Source: Bacteroidales bacterium (GTDB taxonomy: Bacteria > Bacteroidota > Bacteroidia > Bacteroidales > Tenuifilaceae). From it: a DNA stretch of 8,733 nucleotides. Position 1 is the stretch's first letter. The number at the start of each line of letters is the position of its first letter. The notes below the pieces were generated by a model. It ran no database searches and was not told where the DNA came from. It saw nothing but the letters and a program-made list of their open reading frames with translations. The translations under genes were made by a program, and so were the position numbers. This document shows, piece after piece, positions 1 to 7,266 of the stretch. Where the stretch lies: positions 1 through 8,733 of the forward strand of contig WBUV01000106.1 in the NCBI GenBank assembly GCA_008933525.1. The letters run 5' to 3'.

Positions 1-2084
1 CCCTCGAAAAGGCCATTTTTTGAGTTGATGGCAAGGTTGCGCATGTTTACTTTCAAATCCTTACTTATAACTTCAGATATTCGGTTTAGAATTCCAAGTT
101 CATCGGCGCCCGTAATTTTTATTGTGGATTGGAATGCTCCTGCCTTTGATGTTCCTTTCCATTTTGCTTTTACAATTCTATAACCCCAGCGGTTATGCAG
201 CTGATTTGCGTTCGGACAGCTTGTGCGATGTATCTTTATCCCTTCGCTAACCGTTACAAAACCAAACACATCGTCACCGAATATTGGATTACAGCACTTT
301 GCGAGTTTATAATCTATATTAACCAACTTTTCATCTATAATCAGAAAGTCGGTGCTGTTTTTTTCCTTCTCGCTTTCAACTTTTTGTGATTCAAGTTTAG
401 AAACATCAGTTGTTTCTAAAGTTTCGTTTGTAATAATACTCTTAAGTACCGATGGGTCAATTTTACCCTCGGCAACTCTTATAAAGATATCGGTTGGTTT
501 CTTTAGTTTTAGATGTTTGGTAATTTTCAAAAGAGCCTCGTCGGCATCATCAATTTTCCAATTCTTAAAGCGGCGAAAAAGAATCTCTTTTCCCTCGGCA
601 ATTTCCTTGTTCTCAGCATCCCTCAATTCTTGTTTAATCCTTGTTTTTGCTTTGGATGTAACAACAATCGAGAGCCAATCCTTTTTGGGACTCTGTTTCT
701 TTGAGGTGATAATCTCAATAACATCGCCATTTTGAAGTGTTTGCTTAATTGTAACGTTTTTTCCGTTTACAATAGCACCAGTACATTGCGACCCAATTGC
801 TGAGTGGATATCGAAAGCAAAGTCAAGTACGGTTGATTTTGCTGGGAGTTTACGAATATCGCCTTTTGGTGTAAATACGTAAATATCTGAGGCCTGAATG
901 TCTACATCCAATTTATCCACATGCTCCTCTGGCGAAGTCTCTGCCGATTCTAATACTTCTCTAACACGTAATACCCATTCATCAACTCCCTGTTCCTGAC
1001 GGATTCCTTTGTACTTCCAGTGTGCAGCAAGTCCTTTCTCCGCAATTTCGTCCATTCTGGTTGTGCGGATTTGTACCTCAACCCATTTATCCTCGGGTCC
1101 AAGAACCGTTGTGTGTAACGATTCGTAACCTGATTTTTTAGGTACCGATATCCAATCCCTTAACCTTTCGGTGTTTGGTGTGTACTTATCGGTTATAATG
1201 GAGTAAACCTGCCAGCAATCGGATTTCTCCGATTCGGGCTTTGAGTTTAGTATAATTCTGATAGCAAATATGTCGTGAACATCTTCAAAATCAACTTGCT
1301 GACTCTGCATTTTTCTGAATATAGAGTAGACTGATTTTGTGCGTCCTTTTATCTCAAATTCATACCTGCGTTTTTTTAGTTCCTCCTCAATTGGGCCAAT
1401 AAACTCTTTGATGAATTTATTCCTGGTAGCAGTGGTCTCCTTTAATTTCTTGATAATATGCTTGTACTCCTTGGAATGGATAAATTTCATGGATAAGTCT
1501 TCCATTTCCGACTTAAGTCTATACAACCCTAGCCTATGAGCTAAGGGTGCGTATAAATGGAAGGTTTCCCACGACCGCTTTATCTGTATATCCTTGCTGG
1601 AGTAACTTAACGACCGCATAGTTTCTAGCCTGTCGGCTAGTTTAATAAGTATTACGCGAGCATCGCTAGATAAGCTGATGATAAGTTGACGGAAATTCTC
1701 CGATTGTGCTTTTGGATTTTTAAGGTCGAGACTCGATATACGTGTAAAGCCTTCAACAATATTGGCAACTTTTGCGCCAAATCGTTTCTCAATTTCAATT
1801 TTTGTAAGTTGATTTCGTTCAATCGATTCGTGAAGCAATGCTGCAATTACCGATGATGTTCCCAATCCAATTTCATCAACACAAATTCTGGCAACATCGG
1901 TTAAGTGTATTATGTAAGGATTACCTGAATCGCTTTTAACCTCACTGTTTATCTCGGAGGAGAGTTTAAAAGCGTCTCTAATTAGTTTCTGATTTTCCTT
2001 GGTAACAACATTCTTTACAGACCTCAATAAAGCCCTATATCGATTTAAAACTAATCTTTTGTCTTTTTCTGAATACTGTTGCAT
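1..2084 (-). CDS. relA: RelA/SpoT-family (p)ppGpp synthetase with degenerate hydrolase domain, partial at 3' end
   Basis: Long RelA/SpoT homologue of the stringent response, which transfers pyrophosphate from ATP to GTP or GDP in the cytoplasm. I read 694 codons from the ATG at 2084-2082; the frame stays open to the window edge, so about 40-50 C-terminal residues are missing (family about 735-745). Domains in order: HD-type hydrolase (about 35-190), synthetase (about 235-360), TGS (about 398-462), helical region, Cys-containing domain (KCCNP near 596-600, TSCP near 621-624) and the start of an ACT domain (from about 650). Synthetase residues are present: GRTK 247-250, D271 in HDIFAIR, GYESLH around Y320, and VEVQ with E336. 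The hydrolase is eroded: H60, H85, E89 and D151 remain, but the usual HD is H85-E86, the usual ED is E89-R90, and the usual HN of DRxHNM is E154-T155. It is therefore probably a synthetase-only, RelA-like enzyme, which is an inference. It is divergent from ligA. Confidence 0.93.
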   Translation of the reverse strand, partial: MQQYSEKDKRLVLNRYRALLRSVKNVVTKENQKLIRDAFKLSSEINSEVKSDSGNPYIIHLTDVARICVDEIGLGTSSVIAALLHESIERNQLTKIEIEKRFGAKVANIVEGFTRISSLDLKNPKAQSENFRQLIISLSSDARVILIKLADRLETMRSLSYSSKDIQIKRSWETFHLYAPLAHRLGLYRLKSEMEDLSMKFIHSKEYKHIIKKLKETTATRNKFIKEFIGPIEEELKKRRYEFEIKGRTKSVYSIFRKMQSQQVDFEDVHDIFAIRIILNSKPESEKSDCWQVYSIITDKYTPNTERLRDWISVPKKSGYESLHTTVLGPEDKWVEVQIRTTRMDEIAEKGLAAHWKYKGIRQEQGVDEWVLRVREVLESAETSPEEHVDKLDVDIQASDIYVFTPKGDIRKLPAKSTVLDFAFDIHSAIGSQCTGAIVNGKNVTIKQTLQNGDVIEIITSKKQSPKKDWLSIVVTSKAKTRIKQELRDAENKEIAEGKEILFRRFKNWKIDDADEALLKITKHLKLKKPTDIFIRVAEGKIDPSVLKSIITNETLETTDVSKLESQKVESEKEKNSTDFLIIDEKLVNIDYKLAKCCNPIFGDDVFGFVTVSEGIKIHRTSCPNANQLHNRWGYRIVKAKWKGTSKAGAFQSTIKITGADELGILNRISEVISKDLKVNMRNLAINSKNGLFE

Positions 2085-2101
2085 TGCCTTATGTGTTTTG
2101 G

Positions 2102-2109
2102 TAAATATA
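2102..2109 (-). promoter_or_regulatory. candidate -7 box for the relA-like gene
   Basis: Read on the minus strand this is TATATTTA, one mismatch from the Bacteroidota TAnnTTTG box and 17 bases upstream of the ATG. No TTG-type -33 box lies at the expected distance, so the call is weak. Only a poor AAGG-like Shine-Dalgarno precedes the start. Confidence 0.25.
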
Positions 2110-2134
2110 AAGATTTTTTTAAATGATAATATTT

Positions 2135-2154
2135 TGGATGGTTCATTCCATCCA
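2135..2154. promoter_or_regulatory. perfect inverted repeat in the divergent relA-like/ligA spacer, candidate operator
   Basis: TGGATGG, six bases (TTCATT), then CCATCCA: a perfect 7-bp inverted repeat. A second palindrome, TCCATGGA (2151-2158), overlaps its right arm. It lies upstream of both divergent genes, between their candidate -7 boxes, and has no T-run, so a protein-binding site is more likely than a terminator. The regulator is unknown. Confidence 0.35.
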
Positions 2155-2174
2155 TGGAGTTTTTTACTTTTCGT

Positions 2175-2182
2175 TATCTTTA
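2175..2182 (+). promoter_or_regulatory. candidate -7 box for ligA
   Basis: TATCTTTA matches TAnnTTTG with one mismatch and ends 16 bases before the ligA ATG, implying a very short leader. No TTG is found 17-23 bases upstream, so the -33 element is absent or divergent. Confidence 0.3.
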
Positions 2183-2195
2183 TACAAATTTTTGA

Positions 2196-4211
<2,016 letters not shown>

Positions 4212-4230
4212 AAAAATTCTTTTTCTTCTG

Positions 4231-4395
4231 AATTGCAAATATTTCGCTACTCTGTAGCTTGATTGCTCAGATGTAAATCGTTTGGCTATAAATATTTTGC
4301 CGCAATACGGCTAGGAATTAGCAGCAGGGCTGCGTTATATTTGTAGAAAGTGCGAAAACAGACAAACGTAAGCTCCATAGGAGCGAAATATCATT
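4231..4395. repeat. symmetric four-hairpin intergenic element with covarying 13-base palindromes (BIME-like)
   Basis: Four 13-base palindromes, each a 5-bp stem with a 3-base loop: GCTAC-TCT-GTAGC (4246-4258), GCCGC-AAT-ACGGC (4299-4311, one stem pair a mismatch or G-U wobble), GCAGC-AGG-GCTGC (4321-4333) and GCTCC-ATA-GGAGC (4372-4384). The stems differ in sequence but keep pairing. Their outward flanks are alike: on the plus strand the right-hand pair is followed by GTTATATTTGTAG and GAAATATC. On the minus strand the left-hand pair is followed by AAAATATTTATAG and GAAATATTTGCA. The element is thus an inverted pair of two-hairpin arms centred near 4316, with arm spacers of 40 and 38 bases. 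No ORF covers it. It resembles dispersed Bacteroidota intergenic repeats with a GGAGCGAAATAT-type core (from memory, unverified). It may be a non-autonomous mobile repeat or a structured RNA region. Confidence 0.72.
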
Positions 4396-4431
4396 TTAGG
4401 TGTTGGAATAGTTTTTAGAGGTTATAAATCA

Positions 4432-4445
4432 TTTTTACGTAAAAA
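4432..4445. promoter_or_regulatory. 14-base perfect palindrome upstream of the DUF6913-like gene, candidate operator
   Basis: TTTTTACGTAAAAA is a perfect palindrome about 20 bases upstream of the candidate -33 box of the DUF6913-like/dapA unit. Its position fits an activator or repressor site. The base composition is AT-rich, so chance is possible. Confidence 0.3.
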
Positions 4446-4466
4446 CATTAATTAAGGATTAATATT

Positions 4467-4497
4467 TTTGAAGTGTTGCTTAATTTTAGTAAAATTG
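4467..4497 (+). promoter_or_regulatory. candidate Bacteroidota-type promoter for the DUF6913-like/dapA unit
   Basis: TTTG (4467-4470), 19 bases, then TAAAATTG (4490-4497), one mismatch from TAnnTTTG. The spacing is typical for the Bacteroidota primary sigma factor. Transcription would begin near 4502-4504, which places the upstream TTG codon at 4502 at the very 5' end and favours translation from GTG 4544. Confidence 0.42.
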
Positions 4498-4543
4498 CAT
4501 TTTGGCACATTGTCCGAAATTAAAATCAGAAATAAATACAGCA

Positions 4544-5116
4544 GTGAAAGCACTAGATGACTATAAGTACAGAAAATCAATCAAAAACCTAAATAAGGCG
4601 TTGGTTGGCTTTAAACGCCATAAAATGGTACAAAACCTTACCACTGCTCGCAATATTGGGCTTGTATTCAATTTGCCAGACCAATCGGTACTTGACGAGG
4701 TGCTTACTCTCAAAAAATACTTCGAGAGTAACAATATCAGCGTTGTTGCTTTAGGCTTTTTCCCTGGAAAGGAAATTCCTCAGTATTTTACAATGCACAA
4801 TAGGGTTAGCGTATTCGATAAGAATCAGGTTAATTGGTATGGAAAACCAGAGAGTGCGGTGGTCGATTCATTCACCTCAACTGAATTCGATATACTTATC
4901 GACCTCAACTTTGAGGAAACAATGCCAATGCGATGGATATCATCTCTTTCGAAAGCTAAATTTAGAGTTGGCGCACTAAACTACTACAATAATCCTTTCG
5001 ATTTAATTGTAACTATAGATAAATCGAAGGGCCTTAACTATCTTTGTGAGCAAATAAAGCAAATACTTTATCAACTAAATAATAGATTTGCTCAAGAACC
5101 TACAACCGCCTTGTAA
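4544..5116 (+). CDS. DUF6913-like conserved Bacteroidota protein, function unknown
   Basis: A soluble protein with no signal peptide or membrane segment; from memory it resembles the DUF6913 family, found mostly in Bacteroidota. From the GTG start it has 190 residues. A basic N-terminal stretch (about 1-30, rich in Lys and Arg) is followed by an alternating strand/helix region: NIGLVFNL (37-44), a helix, ISVVALGFFPGKEIP (65-79), the NWYGKP motif (97-102), FDILIDLNF (115-123) and SKAKFRVG (136-143), then a helical C-terminus. No catalytic motif is recognised. The start is uncertain: the frame is open from TTG 4502 (204 residues), but the candidate promoter would start transcription about there, and GTG 4544 gives an N-terminus more like the relatives I recall. 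The first in-frame ATG (4625) would remove the basic segment. dapA follows after 21 bases with no terminator between, so the two are probably cotranscribed. No function is assigned. Confidence 0.82.
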   Translation: MKALDDYKYRKSIKNLNKALVGFKRHKMVQNLTTARNIGLVFNLPDQSVLDEVLTLKKYFESNNISVVALGFFPGKEIPQYFTMHNRVSVFDKNQVNWYGKPESAVVDSFTSTEFDILIDLNFEETMPMRWISSLSKAKFRVGALNYYNNPFDLIVTIDKSKGLNYLCEQIKQILYQLNNRFAQEPTTAL

Positions 5117-5137
5117 TTCATCAACTTAAAAAAATAT

Positions 5138-6022
5138 ATGAGTACTGAACAGTTCCGGGGATTAGGAGTAGCTATGGTTACCCCTTTTAATCAGGATAAA
5201 GAAATTGATTACGACGCTACTGAAAAGTTAATTGAACATTTAGCGACAGGTGGAGTTGATTTCCTTGTTGTTATGGGAACAACAGGCGAATCGGCCACTT
5301 TAACCGACAAGGAGAAACGCTCATTGATTAAGTTTGTTATTAAGAAAAACGATGGCCGTTTACCCATAATGCTTGGTATTGGTGGTAACGATACCAACCA
5401 TATCATTGAGCAAATTGATGATTTTGATTTTGATGGAATTGATGCAATTCTTTCAGTTACACCATACTACAATAAACCAACTCAGAAGGGTTTAGAACTG
5501 CATTTTAAAGCAATTGCAGCACAAAGCGAGTTGCCAATTGTGCTTTATAATGTTCCTGGTAGAACTGGCGTAAATATGACTGCCGAAACAACCCTGAAAC
5601 TTGCTCATGAAGTGCCAAACATCATTGGTATTAAGGAGGCATCGGGTAACTTAAACCAGATGAGCTACATTTTAAGGGATAGACCAAATAATTTCCTTGT
5701 GCTATCGGGCGATGATGGCTTAACTCTACCTCAAATGTCTATGGGGGCCGATGGTGTTATTTCTGTTGTTGGTAATGCTTTACCAAAACGTTTCTCCGAA
5801 ATGGTAAAACTTGCACAGCAGCACAACTATGTTGAGGCAAGTAAAATTCACCTAGAATTAATCGAAATCATTGATTCTTTGTTTGTTGAGGGTAACCCCG
5901 GTGGAGTAAAGGCTGCTTTATCAATTCTAGGCATTATTGATAATAATCTACGTTTACCTCTTGCTCCAATCAGCGAGTCGGCTTTCTACAAATTATCGCT
6001 GCTTTTACAGAACCAACAGTAA
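5138..6022 (+). CDS. dapA: 4-hydroxy-tetrahydrodipicolinate synthase DapA
   Basis: Condenses pyruvate with aspartate 4-semialdehyde, the first committed step toward meso-diaminopimelate (for peptidoglycan) and lysine, in the cytoplasm. The 294 residues are the usual length for this TIM-barrel aldolase family. Visible active-site features are GTTGESATL (47-55, with T48 and T49), PYYNKPTQ (109-116), LYNVPGRTG (136-144, with Y137 and R142) and the Schiff-base lysine K166 in GIKEASG. Relative to the E. coli enzyme, positions that bind the feedback inhibitor lysine are changed: D57 for H53, K60 for H56 and H88 for E84, while N84 and Y110 match N80 and Y106. Lysine inhibition may therefore be weak, which is an inference. 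The ATG start follows an A-rich leader without a clear Shine-Dalgarno. It is the second gene of a unit with the DUF6913-like gene and is followed by a strong terminator. Confidence 0.97.
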   Translation: MSTEQFRGLGVAMVTPFNQDKEIDYDATEKLIEHLATGGVDFLVVMGTTGESATLTDKEKRSLIKFVIKKNDGRLPIMLGIGGNDTNHIIEQIDDFDFDGIDAILSVTPYYNKPTQKGLELHFKAIAAQSELPIVLYNVPGRTGVNMTAETTLKLAHEVPNIIGIKEASGNLNQMSYILRDRPNNFLVLSGDDGLTLPQMSMGADGVISVVGNALPKRFSEMVKLAQQHNYVEASKIHLELIEIIDSLFVEGNPGGVKAALSILGIIDNNLRLPLAPISESAFYKLSLLLQNQQ

Positions 6023-6044
6023 GATATTTTGTTACTATAACAAT

Positions 6045-6071
6045 AAAAAGGCTCTTAGTTGAGCCTTTTTT
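6045..6071 (+). terminator. intrinsic terminator after dapA
   Basis: AAAAAGGCTC (6045-6054) pairs perfectly with GAGCCTTTTT (6061-6070) around the loop TTAGTT, giving a 10-bp stem that ends in a run of T. It begins 23 bases after the dapA stop codon. The A-run on the left arm means it could also act in the opposite direction. Confidence 0.88.
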
Positions 6072-6084
6072 GTTTTAAATTTAG

Positions 6085-6092
6085 TATATTTA
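6085..6092 (+). promoter_or_regulatory. candidate -7 box for the dihydroorotate-dehydrogenase-like gene
   Basis: TATATTTA, one mismatch from TAnnTTTG, 21 bases before the ATG. A TTG at 6059-6061 lies 23 bases upstream, at the upper end of normal spacing and inside the preceding terminator hairpin, so the -33 assignment is doubtful. Some promoter is expected here because the upstream terminator isolates the gene. Confidence 0.33.
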
Positions 6093-6113
6093 ATAGACTT
6101 AAAATTTAACGTT

Positions 6114-7100
6114 ATGGCCAACCTATCTACAACCTATATGGGTTTGAAACTTAAAAACCCTTTAATTGTCGGGAGTTCAGGATTAACCGACTCGCTTTCC
6201 GAAATAGCTGAATTTGAGGCTAGAGGTGCTGCAGCAGTTGTTATCAAATCCTTATTCGAGGAGGAGATAATTGCCGAAACTCACGATAATCTGAACAAGA
6301 TGAATGCCTCAGGATTTATTTATCCAGAAACTATGGAGTACTTCGATTTTGATAGAATTGAAGACCCTGTTGCCGATTACTTAAAGTTTCTTAAAGACGC
6401 TAAGGAAAGCGTTAAAATTCCAGTTTTTGCAAGTATTAACTGTGTTACAGCCAATGGTTGGACAGATTTTGCCAAACGTATTGAAGATACTGGGGTAGAT
6501 GCCCTTGAGCTCAACGTCTTTTCTTTACCTTCGGATTTTAACCGAACTGCTCAGGAGAACGAGCAGGTTTATTTTGATATTATCAACAAGGTAACATCTG
6601 TAACAAAACTTCCTGTTGCGCTTAAAATTGGTTACTACAATGCCAGTTTGGGCAATTTTATTAAGCGGTTAAGCGAAACTCCTGTTAAAGGGATTGTGCT
6701 ATTCAATAGGTTTTACAACCCCGATTTCGATGTGAATAATCTACAGTTTGCCCCTTCGAGTGTATTCAGTACTCCTGCAGAGATTTCAACCTCATTACGC
6801 TGGATTGCAATTATGTCGGGTAGGGTACAGTGCGATTTATCCGCATCAACGGGTGTTCATGATGGGTTTGGAATGGTTAAGCAACTTTTAGCAGGGGCCA
6901 ATTCCGTACAGGTTTGCTCCGCAATTTACCGCAACGGTAAGGAGCATGTGACCTATATGATTAAGCAGCTTGAACAATGGATGGATACCAATGGATATGC
7001 AACCATTGACGAGTTTCGCGGAAAAATGAGTCAATCAAAAACATATAACCCTGCAGCTTTTGAGAGAGTTCAGTTTATGAAATATTTTCACGACTTATAA
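6114..7100 (+). CDS. dihydroorotate dehydrogenase-like FMN protein
   Basis: A 328-residue TIM-barrel flavoprotein of the dihydroorotate dehydrogenase / PreA-like superfamily, probably cytoplasmic; no signal peptide or membrane helix is seen. Family signs are the N-terminal LKLKNPLIVGSSGLT (11-25), VIKSLFEEEI with K45, a lysine-bearing strand VALKIGYY (168-175, K171) and the C-terminal segment STGVHDGFGMVKQLLAGANSVQV (245-267), in the place where the family binds the FMN phosphate. The key catalytic loop is unusual: class 1 enzymes have an NLSCPN-type motif, whereas here the equivalent strand reads ELNVFSLPSDF (132-142), so the catalytic cysteine is probably replaced by S137. It may therefore not be the pyrimidine-pathway PyrD but a paralogue acting on another substrate. 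It lacks the ferredoxin domain of PreA. It sits alone between a terminator and the next gene's promoter, so the context gives no pathway. The superfamily is well supported; the reaction is unknown. Confidence 0.88.
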   Translation: MANLSTTYMGLKLKNPLIVGSSGLTDSLSEIAEFEARGAAAVVIKSLFEEEIIAETHDNLNKMNASGFIYPETMEYFDFDRIEDPVADYLKFLKDAKESVKIPVFASINCVTANGWTDFAKRIEDTGVDALELNVFSLPSDFNRTAQENEQVYFDIINKVTSVTKLPVALKIGYYNASLGNFIKRLSETPVKGIVLFNRFYNPDFDVNNLQFAPSSVFSTPAEISTSLRWIAIMSGRVQCDLSASTGVHDGFGMVKQLLAGANSVQVCSAIYRNGKEHVTYMIKQLEQWMDTNGYATIDEFRGKMSQSKTYNPAAFERVQFMKYFHDL

Positions 7101-7115
7101 TCAAATACACTAACA

Positions 7116-7144
7116 GTTAATAAAATTTAGCATTTGTTAATAAA
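7116..7144. repeat. two direct copies of GTTAATAAA
   Basis: The 9-mer GTTAATAAA occurs at 7116-7124 and 7136-7144, exactly 20 bases apart (about two helical turns), just after the stop codon of the preceding gene and upstream of the TPR gene promoter. This could be a paired protein site, but the low-complexity AT sequence makes chance quite possible. Confidence 0.2.
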
Positions 7145-7214
7145 GTTGATGATTATTGATTCTTAATATTTTACATAAGTTGTAACTTTCATCATAATTT
7201 CTGAAACCTTTTGG

Positions 7215-7247
7215 TTGGAGAAAGTATAAGAATTTATACTAAGTTTG
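7215..7247 (+). promoter_or_regulatory. Bacteroidota-type promoter of the TPR gene
   Basis: TTG (7215-7217), 22 bases, then TAAGTTTG (7240-7247), an exact match to TAnnTTTG. This is the best promoter in the window. Transcription would begin near 7252-7254, leaving a leader of about 13-15 bases, with GGAAAG (7253-7258) as a possible ribosome binding site before the ATG at 7267. Confidence 0.55.
7223..7240. promoter_or_regulatory. inverted repeat between the promoter boxes of the TPR gene, candidate operator
   Basis: AGTATAA (7223-7229), GAAT, TTATACT (7234-7240): a perfect 7-bp inverted repeat filling most of the spacer between the -33 and -7 boxes, its last base being the first base of the -7 box. 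A protein bound here would block RNA polymerase, so repression is the simplest reading. No regulator gene is adjacent. Confidence 0.38.
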
Positions 7248-7266
7248 TTGTCGGAAAGAATTAACG

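Noticed and set aside
195..735. Plus-strand open frames opposite the relA-like gene
   Set aside because: The minus-strand frame has continuous, clearly homologous RelA/SpoT domains across this stretch; the plus-strand frames are low-complexity Phe/Ser/Leu shadows.
4231..4395. The hairpin cluster as a CRISPR array or tRNA
   Set aside because: The repeated parts are short palindromes in opposite orientations with no constant direct repeat and spacer pattern, and no cloverleaf can be drawn.
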